Shown here piece by piece: positions 21,775 through 35,300 of a stretch of DNA of 64,000 nt. A program made the translations under genes and the position numbers. Source of the DNA: Mytilus galloprovincialis (taxonomy: Eukaryota > Mollusca > Bivalvia > Mytilida > Mytilidae); contig NC_134841.1 in assembly GCF_965363235.1 (NCBI RefSeq), forward strand, positions 36,671,440 to 36,735,439, written 5' to 3'. Every line of letters starts with the position of its first letter. The stretch's first letter is position 1. The notes beneath the pieces were generated by a model, which did no database searches, had not been told where the DNA came from, and worked only from the letters and a program-made list of their open reading frames with translations.

Positions 21775-23482
21775 GTCATTTATAATTAAATTATTTTAGC
21801 ATTTATTTCATGTTTTTTTTCCAGGTATGTCCGCTGAAAAGTGTTACTAAAATTGATTGTCCAAGCAATGAATCAAACAGTTTTTGGCTGCGCTATTTTT
21901 CCAAAAAGAAAATAACATTTTTTATGGTAACAACTTTCAGATGATGCCTGTGTAATAACTTTAATACCAGCTAAAAGACATGAAAATATATAGAACTGTT
22001 ACAGTATATTAATCTAAATACTTGACATGAATACATTTTTTTGGGGAGTTTTCGGGACTCAACTCAATAGTTGTAGCAAAGAATGTTTGACCTTGTCTAA
22101 ACTATACTAATGTAAGTTTTAACGAGTTCCTATAAGATGTTTACAGAATTTTGTTCAAATCTATATGAGTGAGCATGTGACATATTGTGCAAAGGTTTTA
22201 TTCTTGAACTTTGAAAAATACATGAATTTGATACTTTAAGTTGGTCAAAGCAAAGCAGTCTGTATTACTGCTTTTCATATATAAGTTACATTGAGGCCTC
22301 TTATAACAGAACAAATAATCATACATCAAAGAAATTTCTTGAAGATGTTTATAAATATTAAATATTTTTTGATGTAATTGGACCAAAAAACAAAAAAGCA
22401 CATAATTTGCCTGACGATCTATAATCAATACAGAAAACAAACATTTAGTCACAGGTCAACTTTGCCAGGAAAGAAGGATTGTTAGGTGTTCATCTGGCTT
22501 TTACCTCAATAGTGACATTATAGTGTCATGGTTCATTGGTCAATGTTTATTATGTTTGAAATGATTGGGTATATTTATAAGTAACTATGAGCTACATATG
22601 ATGTATAGAATATTTGTGTCAGTCAGGATTCAACAAGCTTTGACCTCATTTTCATGTCAGCACGAAATATTTATGATCAGGTATGTTCCTCAGATTCAGA
22701 TAGCAAGAGTTGATCTTTAACTTGACCTGGATGTTTTTTTTATGGATAAGGTTTTGGTTGTTGATGTAGTCTGTTTAACTGTGTGGTATTTATGTGGCTT
22801 CCTGTACCCAAAGTATCCAGTGAGCTGTCCTATTGTCCTCATCACAAAGCTTGTGGCATTTTCGTAAATTTGACAAAAATCTACTCAAAAATAACTTGGC
22901 TGATTGGTACCACACATTGTCAAAATTGTCCTTGGTTTATTTTGTTAAAAAAAGATGTATGAAAATCCTGCCTTCAAACATGGGCGACCTTTAGGGAATT
23001 TAATGATTTTTAGGTCTTTTTGTCCATCGTTTATGATTCGTTTCACCTTTTATCATGGTTCACTGTAAAATTACCAAGATGAATGTCTCTGGTATCTTTC
23101 GCCTCTCTTTTAAGGTCACTTTACTGTTGTACAATAAGCAAAACCTATTCTGTATAGTAAGATATAGCAGACACTGGCATATAAAAATGAGGAATCATTC
23201 AAAGGAGAAAACTTGGAGCCCTTTTCTCGCTAGTAAAGCAATGATGAACAGCAACTAAGGACAACCACTAGACTGCAGTTTCCTATCTAGGGACAGACAT
23301 AAAAAGAATCTTGAGGGGTTCAACAAATTTGTGAGCGCTCTGTACCCCTTATCTGGGATAGTGGTATAACAGCACAACATAAGAACAAACTTTGCTGTTG
23401 AAAACAAGTTTCTTTCCTGCACATTTTTGCATCATTGACATCTGGAATGGAATTAATAAGGAGGTATATGGAGTAAAGTAGT
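21775..23482. other. Region 3' of CTC1, no gene seen
   Basis: No convincing coding exon. Weak repeat remnants appear near 23080-23120 (GGTATCTTTCGCCTCTCTTT, also found inverted at 33730-33760) and near 23280-23400. Short frames here show no domain. Confidence 0.5.
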
Positions 23483-23780
23483 TTTTATGCCCCACCTACG
23501 ATAGTAGAGGGGCATTATGTTTTCTGGTCTGTGCCTCCGTTCGTTCGTTCGTCCGTCCGTCTGTGCGTCCGTTCGCTTCAGGTTGAAGTTTTTGGTCGAG
23601 GTAGTTTTTGATGAAGCTGAAGTCCAATCAACTTGAAACTTGATACACATGTTCCCCATGATATGATCTTTCTAATTTTAATGCCAAATTATAGTTTTGA
23701 CCCCAATTTCATGGTTCACTGAACATAGAAAATGATAGTGCGAGTGGGGCATCCGTGTACTATGGACACATTCTTGTTTT
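23483..23780 (+). repeat. Interspersed repeat family A, full copy
   Basis: Opens with a hairpin (TATGCCCCACC...GGGGCAT), includes runs of CGTTCGTTCGTCCGTCCGT, and ends CATTCTTGTTTT. Near-identical to 8303-8586. Confidence 0.85.
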
Positions 23781-24139
23781 CATATATAATTTTAGTATTT
23801 GTTTGATATGTTCTTTTTATTCCTAAACACAAAAAATTAACAAGTTTGACGATTTGCCACTGCCTTCATTCGATTTGTTTAGATAAGAGGGTGCAATGGG
23901 AAGGGTAACACCGACCAATTACTACCACCGACGCTTGTATCAGACGTTGAATAAAATGTGTTCAAGAAAAAAAAACTTACTTAAGATACCAGTCTCATAT
24001 TTTGATACGTCGGATAATCGTTTGTACACAAGATTCATCAGTGATGCTCGAATCAAAACATTTGGAAAACCAAATCATATTTGTTTATGATTAACATACG
24101 GAAAATTTCGAACATTTGTGCCGTTAAAGGATAAACATC

Positions 24140-24690
24140 CTCTATTTTACGAATAAGGCAACAGTAGTATACCGGTATTCAAATAGTTATCAAAGGTACC
24201 AGGATTATAATTTAGTACGCCAGACGCGCGTTTCGTCTACATAAGACTCATCAGTGACGCTCATATCAAAATATTTATAAAGCCAAACAAGTACAAAGTT
24301 GAAGAGCATTGAGGATAAAAAATTCCAAAACGTTTTGCCAAATACGGCTAAGGTAATCTATGCCTGGGATAAGAATATCCTTAGTTTTTCGAAAAGTTCA
24401 AAGTTTTGTAAACAGGAAATTTATAAAAATTACCACATTATTAATATTCATGTCAACACCGAAGTGTCGACTACTGGGCTGGTGATACCCTCGGGGACGA
24501 AATGTCCACCAGCAGTGGCATCGACCCAGTGGTGTAAATAGTTATCAAAGGTACCAGGATTATAATTTAGTACGCCAGACGCGCGTTTCGTCTACATAAG
24601 ACTCATCAGTGACGCTCATATCAAAATATTTATAAAGCCAAACAAGTACAAAGTTGAAGATCATTGAGGATCCAAAATTCCAAAAAGTTC
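24140..24690 (+). repeat. Two adjacent family B copies separated by a unique spacer
   Basis: Each copy begins TAGTTATCAAAGGTACCAGG (24185 and 24538) and runs through GTACGCCAGACGCGCGTTTC and GAAGA(G/T)CATTGAGGAT. Between them (about 24360-24538) lies sequence ending GTGGCATCGACCCAGTGG, which gives an 80-codon frame at 24299-24541 that I regard as repeat-derived. A more decayed family B piece is at about 24000-24065. Confidence 0.8.
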
Positions 24691-24699
24691 ATAAATCGA

Positions 24700-26840
24700 T
24701 TGAGAAAAAAAAATCCGGGTTATAAAACAAAAACTGAGAGAAACACACCAACTAACATCGAAAAAAAGCTTGCTCATCATTTTTTCAATTTCGGACATAA
24801 AAATGTAGCAAAAGAATAACATTCCTTGTTATGAATTTCTGAAATTTCCAAAACTATTGGCAGTAGCTCATTTACATATTTTATAAAAGTGTTACAGTCT
24901 TGACAAAAGTTTACAGTGTCAGCTTCATGTCTGCATAATCAAAACAATCATATTGTTAACCCTTGCTGATTAACTTCTGTCTTGAATTTTAATCATCATT
25001 ATTTCTATATAATAGAACGACCGTCAGGGTAAGGGTGTGTTTTCAATCAACTATGTTAATCATGTTGATTCTTAAATTTACTGAAAAATTTACAGTCTCA
25101 ATCTACAATTTTGTCATATAAACAAAAAATGACGTGGCTTTTTACTTTATTTCCCCTCATATACTAAATGTGCACCCCTACTGACCGACTAGTTTTGTAG
25201 TCATATAACGCAAAACCTCCATGGCCAAAAGACAAACAACTTTCAAAATTCTTTGATTGACTTAGCGCCTGCACAAAATCGGGAAAACGATAGTTGTTTC
25301 CATTCGTTTGATGTGTTTGAGCTTTTAAGTTTCAAATATACTGATGATTGTTAAAACCCGCATAACAATGAGCGCTTGCATCTCATATTCCAGTGAATTA
25401 CGACTAAATATACTTCCTAAACTTGAAATGTTAACCCAATACGATATGTCTGTTGTTCAGCTCACTAGCCGAGCACCCCCAGTTTTTGATCTTTAGATAC
25501 AAGAATAGTTTAATGTGCAAATTTACAGATTCTATCCTATTCCTGATTGATAATTTGACTGAGTGTGGATTCAAATAGCAAGCGATTCAGGCATAGTAGA
25601 TGCCTATCATCCTGTCGACACACGTTCGCTGGTTCCCTTTGAGGGTTTATGGTCTTCCCTTGAGTTTCTGTTTGTTTCCTTGATTTGTCTTCTAAATCGA
25701 TCCATCCACTGTTTTCTTTATTTCTAAGCACACAATCCTTATTTGAATGCGTATAATTCATCCTATTGGAAATTGCTAGAATATGGTCAATTTTGAGTCG
25801 TAAGAACAATTTTTTTAAAAGTAAAGCAAAAAATGAAGAAAAAAGCATGTATATTTATTTTTATTATAGATGCTTTGAGAACATTTTCAATGGAGGAGTT
25901 TCGGGTTGTTAATATAAGTTTATTTTCAGCCATAAGTTACAGGGCTAATTAGTGTCTTTAGCATAATAAACATGTGAGATAATATGATATTTGAGTCGTG
26001 TCTAACTTGCCCTAAACCGACAAGCAAAACCCAATAATTACCCTGCGTTCTGAAAATAATGAATAGTTCGCAGCAACACAAATCACTCTACTCGTACATG
26101 TTATACTAAATGTGTACGGTTAGCATCTGAATAAAAAACTGATTCGATCCAACCCCCCCCCCCCCCCAACTTATGTTTAAACGTTCGCAATATACACAAT
26201 AACTGATATCATAGGGTAGGTGTCTAGGCACGTTACTAAAAAGTGAGTTCCTTTTTTACTATGAATATTTTCAGTAAATATCATAACCTCTTATAGTTAC
26301 CACCGTCGCCTATGCTTTTGAAATGTAAGAACCAATCCCTTGATGGTATTGTTATCTTGGATCTTTGTTTAGCATTACCTTGTATTTGAAAACGAAGTCG
26401 CACTATTCACCTGTCAAAGTGAGACGAGACATATAAATGTTAATAATCAAGTTGCCCATACTACATAGATATTAAGACAAGACACGTTGGTTGTATATGA
26501 ATTTGAAACAGACGTTGTAGCCAAGATTTACCTTAGATACTGACACTAAAATTGCATGTTAAACACAGATTAAATGGTTTAAAAATATAACTGCTCATAT
26601 AAAGCTATTGTAAAATGAATTGACTGAAAGTCCTTTTAAAATTAGGCTATTTGTGAAATTCGTGAATATATAGAATTGGCTATTCACCTATTTGAATCGA
26701 AATCCGGACTTACACTGCAATATAGATGTCTTAATCCACTTTATTAGTTGACTGTTTTGTATTCCTTTATATGAATGAAATAATAAATTGTCGATCGTAT
26801 ATAAAAGGAAATATAATGCGGCATTTAAAATTCATATTGT
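24700..26840. other. Intergenic region between CTC1 and the EGF cluster
   Basis: No recognised gene. A 103-codon minus-strand frame (25537-25848) has no identifiable domain or splice context and I do not call it. A pure C run of about 16 bases lies near 26153. Confidence 0.45.
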
Positions 26841-26849
26841 GTTACTAAA

Positions 26850-27050
26850 AATGTAGAGTTAACCTACTTTTGTAATAATAGACTTTTAAAATACGTGGTT
26901 TTTTTTTACATCTTGCATGATTAAACAAGGATCTTTAAACAGAAGGATTGGAATTACTAGAAAAAGCACATCTCTTCTTGAAAGTCATGCACTACCGATT
27001 ACCTTTATTATTTGGGAGGATAGGGATTGTTGCTGGTCGAGACTTTTAAG
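26850..27050 (+). other. Probable 5' untranslated exon and promoter-proximal region of EGF gene 1
   Basis: This stretch aligns with 46160-46380, at the equivalent place upstream of EGF gene 2 (TGTTACTAAAAAT, then AACAGAA..GG..GGAATTAC, CTTCTTG..GAAAGT, CGATTAC..TTATTA). Both copies end in a GTAAGT donor (27051 and 46381), while the coding exon 1 of each gene begins after a splice acceptor. No coding frame. The exact transcription start is not determined. Confidence 0.55.
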
Positions 27051-27255
27051 GTAAGTGCAATAGAAATGACACATATGATTACTTCTTAAAAAAGGAAATC
27101 TGCAAATGTTTTTTTTTGGTTGGTAATTTTATATCTACAAATTGAAAGAGTGAAATTGCATTCTACAGAATAAGACACAAATTGTTTAAGTTAAGTAATG
27201 CCGGCGTCACACATTGGCTTATAGACGTGCACCATACGAACAGAGAAAATTGACT

Positions 27256-29944
27256 AATAAAATTGAGAATGGAAATGGGGAATGTGTCAAAGAGACAACA
27301 ACCCGACCAAATAAAAAACAACAGCAGAGGGTCACCAACAGGTCTTCAATGTAGCGAGAAATTCCCGCACCCGGAGGCGTCCTTCAGCTGGCCCCTAAAC
27401 AAATATATACTAGTCCAGTGATAATGAACGCCATACTAATTTCCAAATTGTACACAAGAAACTAAAATTAAAATGATACAAGACTAACAAAGGCCAGAGG
27501 CTCCTGACTTGGGACAGGCGCAAAAATGCGGCGGGGTTAAACATGTTTGTGAGATCTCAACCCTCCCCCTATACCTCTAACCAATGTAGTAAAGTAAACG
27601 CATAACAATACGCACATTAAAATTCAGTTCAAGAGAAATCCGAGTCTGATGTCAGAAGATGTAACCAAAGAAAATAAACAAAATGACAATAATACATGAA
27701 TAACAACAGACTACTAGCAGTTAACTGACATGCCAGCTCCAGACTTCAATTAAACTGACTGAAAGATTATGATTTCATCATATGAACATCAGGCACAATC
27801 CTTCCCGTTAGGGGTTTAGTATCATACCATCATAACATATATAAGAAGAACATAACCCGTGTCATGCCAACAACTGTTTTTAAAAAATAATGTGTTTAGT
27901 TCCGATGCAAAGACCTTATCAGTGACTCAATATTAACGCCAAAATATGCAATCTTTAATGACTTGACAACAGTATCGTAATTATATCCCTTCTTAATAAG
28001 TCTATTCAAAGGTTTTGTAAGTTTCTGAGGTGAATACTGACACCTTTGTGCTTTATAAAGAATATTACCATAAAAAATTGGATGTGAAATACCTGAACGT
28101 ATTAGAAGTCTGCATGTTGAGCTATATTTACGAATAATGTCTTTATACCGATGATAAAATTTAGTAAATGTTTTGACTAGTTTGTGATATCGAAAACCCT
28201 GGTGTAATAATTTTTCAGTAATACATAAATTTCTCTCGTTAAAATCTAAAACATTGTTACATACACGAGCGAATCGTACAAGTTGAGATATATAAACACC
28301 GTAAGATGGTGACAAGGGAACGTCACCATCTAAAAACGGATAATTAACGATAGGAAATGAAAAATCATCCCTTTTATCATAAATTTTAGTATTCAGCTTT
28401 CCATTAGTGATATAGATATCAAGATCGAGAAAAGGGCAGTGGTCATTGTTAGTATTAGCTTTATTTAAAGTAAGTTCAACAGGATAAATTTCATAAATAT
28501 ACATACTGAAGTCGTCATTATTGAGAGCCAAAATATCATCCAAATATTTAAAAGTATTATTAAATTTGTTTATCAGATGTTGTTTCGATGGGTCTTTGCT
28601 TATTTTTGTCATAAATTGTAACTCATAACAATACAAAAACAAGTCCGCAATAAGTGGTGCACAGTTAGTCCCCATTGGAATTTCGATAATCTGACGATAT
28701 ACGGAATCCCCAAAGCGAACAAAAATGTTATCTAGTAAAAATTCAAGGGCATATATAGTATCAAAGCATGTCCAATTAACATAGTTTTTTTGTTTATTGC
28801 TACTAAAAAATGACCTAAAAGAGTTTGAACATATATATTCACATTCTGATTTTTTGAATGCCCATTTAATTAGGTGTGTGAATTTTTTCTTAATGAGAAT
28901 GTGAGGCAATGTGGTATACAGGGTAGAAAAATCAAAACTTTGAACAGATTCAAAATCACCAATATAAGCATGCAATTTATCAAGTACTTCCAACGAGTTC
29001 TTGACACTCCAAAAGTAATTAATTCCACTATTTTCGAAGGCCTTATTTGAACAATTTATTATCAGGTTTTTAATTGTACCAAGTGTGCTGGTAAGAAGAA
29101 TAGACAATTTAGTAGTTGAACAATGGCTTGAAGACGAAATCAATCTATATTTGTAAGGGGTTTTGTGTAGCTTCGGAAGCCAATACATAGTTGGGACTTT
29201 CATTGTATTTGGCTCTGCTTGTAAAGCGGTGGCTAAAAGTTTATGTTTGTTACAGATTTCGTTTTCTGAAAATGGAGTCAGTTGGAATGTTGGTGAATTG
29301 GTGATTTCCTTTTTCAGAACCTCAATGTAAAATTTACGTCAAACAATAATAATATTATTAGCAGCTTTATCTGCGGGGACAAAAACAAATTCCTTGGCTA
29401 GTTCTTTTAGTTTATGTTTGATACGAGAAATAGGTTTATTGTGGTTATTGTTTATAGTAAAATGTTCTTTAAAATGTTGAATACGTAAATCAACTATCTT
29501 CATTACTGAATTAAAAAAAGAGTCCAAAGATTTTTTGTCAGCTTTTTCCCGTTTTATCCATTTCATACAGTAAGTATGGAGTGAGTCGTGGATGATATTA
29601 TGACACTCATTCCAATTAATAATTGACGGGGGACGATATTTAGGTCCTTTACTGTGGAATGATTTTAACTCTCGGTCTTGAACGATGTTAAGATCTCCTG
29701 TTATAACATGGGAAATGGGTCCATAAATATATTCGGAATTACTGCAATTACATGAAGTAGGTGTATTTTCACTGATATTAACATCTTTACACAATTGACT
29801 ATAATTAAACACAAATTTCCGGGTAGATTTCTTGTAAATATAACAAATAAGAGGTAGCTCAGTATTGTCAAAATATCCAGGAATTTGTTCTTTAACAGAA
29901 TGGTCGTTAAATATACCGGCAATATTTACAAAATCAAAGCCTTT
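27256..29944 (-). mobile_element. Penelope-like retroelement with reverse transcriptase and 640-bp tail
   Basis: The minus-strand frame 29944-27896 (683 codons) encodes a Penelope-like reverse transcriptase. Seen in order: FVFVPADKAANN, PTMYWLPKLHKTPYKYR, FDFSTLYTTLPH (catalytic Asp), MGTNCAPLIADLFL, KYLDDIL (catalytic Asp pair), and a C-terminal thumb ending SLHRN. One in-frame TGA (29339-29341) separates it into two open stretches (29339-29812 and 27896-29203), so this copy is probably dead. No GIY-YIG endonuclease follows the reverse transcriptase. The non-coding 3' tail (27895-27256) ends CAATTTTA-type on the minus strand and is shared by at least six other loci here. The frame is closed by TAA at 29945; the true 5' end is unknown. 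It lies in the first intron of EGF gene 1. Confidence 0.85.
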
Positions 29945-30304
29945 TTAAGTCCGTTTACGTAAGGTGAGGGGAACGTTAAGCAATCGTCAGACTCGCGTTG
30001 CATAAGTTTAAACTACATCGAAATGCAAAGGTATACGCTTATTGAACGCTTTAAATCTAGGAAATTTTTACTCTAGAAAGTTCCAAGCGTATGCGTTTGA
30101 TTTTGCCATTTGATTTGGGACTTTCTTTTTTGAATTTTCCTCGGAGTTCAGTATTTTTGTGTTTTTACTTTTCGTTACACGCTCGTAAATACATACGTTA
30201 CAAGTTGGAAAACGCTACAGATAAGTTTGAGTTTGTATACGCCTCGACATCGTTCGACTTTTACTTGGACCTTTACATGGACGTATGCAGGGCGTATTTG
30301 AAAC

Positions 30305-30475
30305 ATACGCCAGTGGCGGATCCAGAACTTTTCCTAAGGGGGGCCCGCTGACTGACCTAAGGGGGGGGGGCGCTCCAGTCATGCTTCAATGATTCCCTAT
30401 ATAATCAACCAAATTTTCCCATGAAAAAGGGGGGGGGGCGGGTCCCCCAGGGCCCCCTGGATCCGCCTATGTACG
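30305..30475. mobile_element. Small MITE-like element with GTGGCGGATCC ends
   Basis: The left edge GTGGCGGATCCAG and right edge CCTGGATCCGCC are inverted, enclosing G-rich runs. This terminus is known from many invertebrate MITEs. Flanks (30000-31140) are unusually rich in CGTATG/ACGCC words but contain no gene. Confidence 0.6.
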
Positions 30476-30627
30476 CCTGGCGTAGTTTCAGCGCTCAATG
30501 AAAACTAAACACAACAGTGGCATATCAAAAACGTATTCAGATATTCAACGATACTTGTTCTGACATTAATTTAGTTACAAAAGTCCGATTATTCACAAGA
30601 CCATGCGTATCCAGAAATAGTACAAAC

Positions 30628-30785
30628 AATAAAATTGAGAATGGAACTGGGGAATATGTCAAAGAGACAACAACCCGACCAAAGAGCACATAACGGCTGA
30701 AGGCAACCTATGGGTCTTCAATGCAGCGAGATGTAGGTGGACCTCAGCTGATCTCTATATAAAATATGTACTAGCTCGGTGAAAC
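30628..30785 (-). mobile_element. Penelope-like tail fragment
   Basis: AAAATTGAGAATGGAACTGG, GTCAAAGAGACAACAACCCG and GGGTCTTCAATGCAGCGAGA match the end of the 27256-27895 tail in the same orientation. Confidence 0.8.
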
Positions 30786-31754
30786 ACCCCATAACTACAT
30801 GTCCCAGACACGCCAAAAGCACGGATAATTGCCCCAGGTACGACAGGGGTGCGTCTCAAATACGTTCAAAGGACGTTTTTCCTTTGAACGCCAGACATAC
30901 GCATACATACGTTACTAGAACGCCAGATAAACGCGTATGTATGCTTCTCGTACGTCCGGAACATTAATCGCTTGTGCATACGATACAGATATGATTGACA
31001 AGCTGAATGCATCCAGAATTACTATCGTGTTGGCAGTGCACATGGTATTTGACCACGCCAGGCATACGAAAGTACTATACGCTGATGAGTGACGCCTGTA
31101 TATCACTTTAAGATCGATCAAGTCATTATGATATAATACGATAAATGCATTACAATATACATACCTGTTCAAAAGATAAAAGCGACCACTCCAGAAAAGT
31201 AGCTAGACGAATTAGCATATAGGTGGATGAAAATTAAATTTTCAGGAAAATCTTAACTGATAAATCACGTTCAACACTTAACATTGAAAAGAGAGAAACA
31301 TTTGAATATTACTCGTATTGCTTGATTACATATAATAAAATAATTTGATTTATATATGATGGTTATATTTTTGCATTTTTATTATTGTTGTCTTCTTTAT
31401 GATAAAGTTTTACTTCACATACAGATACGTGTATATGTATTTGTTGAAGCGACATAACAATGAAAAAAAAAAAAGAAACAAAAAAAGAAATCGCTGTTTA
31501 ATTGGGTTTAAATGTTTATTCACACGCTATAAATCTGATTAATTAAATATGTTGTTGAAATCTGAGCTCTGAAAGAATTCTTTGTTATTTAAAATATGTT
31601 AAATATTTCATTAGTTTTTTTGGCTATCTGATTCTAATCCTCTACGAATTAAGAGGGTGTAGTATTGAACAATAGTATAATTATTCTACAAGCAAGCATT
31701 CCTTTTAATTTTTTTGGAAGCGATTAACATATTTACTTAAGGAAATAATTCAAA

Positions 31755-32290
31755 TGAATAATATTTCATCATTTCTGAACGGATCTGTGCGCATTTTAGT
31801 TTGTTTTGTTATTTGGAAGACTATCAATTACCATGCTAAAAATTTGTATGACAAGTGGTACTTCGACATTAGATGTGATAAGCTTTTGGTTTTGCCATTT
31901 GATTTTGGACTTTACGTTTTGAATTTTCCTCGGAGTTCAGTATTTTTGTAATTTAACTTTTTAGAAACAAGTGACAGCAGCGGGGTAGGTTTGTGTTTTT
32001 TCTTACTGTTGACCCTTGGGTTAATTTGTAATGCATACGAGTGTGAATCTATATCTGGCCTGATCTATACGTTCAAAGTTTTTTTTCATCAAAAAACCTA
32101 GAATAAAACATCTGGTCATCTGTTGTCACTAATCGGTTCGTTTTGTCACTTGGAAGACTATCAATAACCATGCTTAAAGTTTTGTACGACAAGTGAGATT
32201 TTGATTTTGCCATTTGATTAGAGACTTTTTTTTTGGATTTTCCTCGAAGTTCAGTATTTATGTGATTTTACTTTTCAGCTTTACGTTTTT
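31755..32290 (+). repeat. Two copies of an interspersed repeat (third at 30085-30180)
   Basis: Shared phrases: TTGGAAGACTATCAAT, TTTTGCCATTTGATT, GAATTTTCCTCGGAGTTCAG (or a close variant), near 31800-31950 and 32140-32280, with a further copy at 30095-30165. The second ends about 60 bp before the exon-1 acceptor of EGF gene 1. Confidence 0.75.
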
Positions 32291-32357
32291 GAACGATTCA
32301 GAACTTGTATCTTTAATTATCTAAAACAATTGTTTTTTACTTTTTAGAGAAGCAAAA

Positions 32358-35300
32358 ATGTCTTTATTGATCAACCTTTTCACAGTCTATAGTCTGCTGT
32401 TTGTATATACAGGTAACTTTACGTTTGTATGTCGGTAGCAAAACAATCGTTGAGTCAAAAAGTCTAAAACACTTCGAGTTTATATTCAATTTCATGTAAA
32501 GACTCTAAAAGACAATTGCCGTTAAACATTACAACTTCTTTCATCTTCACAATTCTAGACAGTTCATTAACATTTTGATATTTTTAAATTTGCAAACAGA
32601 CTCAAACAGCTTCGAGAATATGGTATTTATGTTGAATAAGAGGGATGTACATGATGTATCCGGATCTTCATTTAAATTTGATTTAAATCTGCAATTTTCT
32701 TTTATTTCTTCAATTGCTGGATGTCAAGTGGGAAAATCGAACATCATATAAATAATCTTTATTGCTTTCAGTTTTTAATAATAACCTGGATTTTAAGATA
32801 TCTTGTACAAGAAATCTGTTTAAAACACATTTTGGTACTGTATCATTTATTATAATTTTTAAACTGATATGTAAACAATGCATAACAAAATCCATACGAA
32901 TCCTGTTTTAGTCCCCTACGAATACATCTTTACTCCATTTTATAAGTGAAACTTAGGCAATAAAATGCATCGCGTTTTTTTTTATATCTAAAACTCTCTA
33001 TGTTACATACTGTAACATGTGATTAACTTATATGATTAATATAATGCTTAAACTACATGATTGTCTTAAATAATATTGTGTATTATAGGTGTGATAGTCG
33101 GCTGCATTAGAAAGTCTGACAATTCAAACCGTGCCAAAATAGACAACAAAATAAAAACCCAAATTATTCTTGAAAATTATAGACTTAGTTGTTCGGATAA
33201 TGAGACAAAAGCGTTGGCATGTTTAAATGGAGGATCATGTTTTGTTGTATATGTAGAAGACAGAATAGTGAAATGTGCGTGAGTATCTTATGTGTATTAG
33301 TATAAAATCTGTCCACAAACCAATACAATTTCGAATCTTAATCTAAAATGTAATGATGTAGTAACAGAATGAAACAAAGGTGAACATGAAATACGGTGTA
33401 TGGTCAGGATAAGATTTAACTCATTTGCCAGCATAGAGCATCGTTAGATTTCATGCCTTGTCAATTATAAGTAGGCCAAACTAAATTGTTTATCGTAAAT
33501 GAATAAATCGGGTTCTCTGTTATGCCATAGATGTGTATAAACCCACATATTTATGGGTATGAATACCAATGTGAGGTTTATATACATGTATTATCTGTTT
33601 GTAATGACCTATGTTAAAGCCATGTTTCTTGTTTCAGGTGTTCAAATAAATATATTGGTAAGCGATGTGAAATGATAGACCCGGAAATCATATTTCGTCA
33701 ATCAGAAAGTAAGCTTTATACTTGATTTCTTTTTTAAAGAGAGGCGAAAGATACCAGAAGGACATAAAAAAAAAACAAACAGATAAGCGATAGTAAACAA
33801 AACACAGCATACAAAACTAAACACTAAGCAACACAAACTCGATACAAAAACTGGGGGTGATCTCAAGTGCCCTTGAAGGGTAGGCAGATCCTGCTGCACA
33901 TTTAGCACCCATCCTGTGTCTCATGTTAGTATAAACCTGATAAGTGTAATTCGGTAGGTCACATTCGTGAAAAGTAGACGGGATTGTAGTTACGACATTT
34001 GGAATATATCCGCTATCATCTGTGAATCGGATAATCAATAACGATTAACCAACCCTTCCGTAAAATTTACGACGATATGATTTCAACTTTACATTTGAAA
34101 CTCTTGGTTGGATAGCTTCCTTGTTAGCAGCAATCTGGCAGTAAATGTCGTGTATATATCAACATAAAGTTTTTAAAATGAACTCTGAAAAACACGGCAA
34201 TATTTATTTTGGGTTTTCTGATTATCTCCCATGTCATTCGGGTCACATTATCACATATCCTTCAAAGAAACACACTTTACTTGCTAAACACAAGAATGTG
34301 TTGAGAATAACATTTAGTGAAAATTAGTTTCAGCATTTGTATGCAATTACTAATTACTAGTATAAGCATCATTCAGAGAAGTATAATCATCTTATACGTT
34401 CAGGTATTTCACATCCAATTTTTTATGGTAATATTCTTTACAAAGCACAAAAATGTCAATATTCACCTCAAAAGCTTACAAAACCTTTAAACAGACTTAT
34501 TAAGAAGGGATATAGTTACGATACTGTTGTCAGGTCATTAAAGATTGCATATGTTGGCTTTAATATTGATTCACTTATAGGGTCTTTGCATCGGAACTAA
34601 ACACATTTATTTAAAAAAAAAACAGTTATTGGCATGACACGGGTTATGTTCTTCTCATATATTTTATGATGGTGTGATACTAAACCCCTAACGGGAGGGA
34701 TTGTGCCTGATATTCATATGATGAAGACATAATCTTTCAATCAGTTTAATTGAGGTCTGGAGCTGGCATGTCAGTTAACTGCTAGTAGTCTGTTGTTATA
34801 TATGTATTATTGTCATTTTATTTATTTTCTTTTGTTACATCTTTTGACATCGGACTCGGACTTCTCTTGAACTGAATTTTAATGTGCGTATTGATATGCG
34901 TTTACTTTTCTACATTGGCTAGAGGTATAGGGGGAGGGTTGAGATCTCATAAACATGTTTAACCCCGCCGCAATTTTGCACCTGTCCAAGTCAGGAGCCT
35001 CTGGCCTGGTCTTGTATGATTTTTAATTTTAGTTTCTTGTGTATAATTCGGAGTTGAGTATGATGTCCATTATCACTGTACTAGTATACATATTTTTAGG
35101 GGCCAGCTGAAGGACACCTACGGGTGCGGGAATTCTCGCTACATTGAAGACCCATTAGTGGCCTTCGGCTGTTGTCTGCTATATGGTCGGGTTGTTGTCG
35201 CTTAGACACATTCCCCATTTCCTTTCTCAATTTTATAATGTAAAGGACAATATCACAATTAACCAGTATACAGTAGATCACTAGAATAACCCCGAAGAGC

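Noticed and set aside
25537..25848. 103-residue minus-strand frame
   Set aside because: No recognisable family or supporting signals.
29701..29922. 73-residue minus-strand frame as a separate protein
   Set aside because: It overlaps the Penelope-like frame in another register.
32583..32733. Open 50-codon stretch in intron 1 of EGF gene 1 as an exon
   Set aside because: No cysteine pattern or conservation in gene 2, where the aligned sequence is broken; judged chance.
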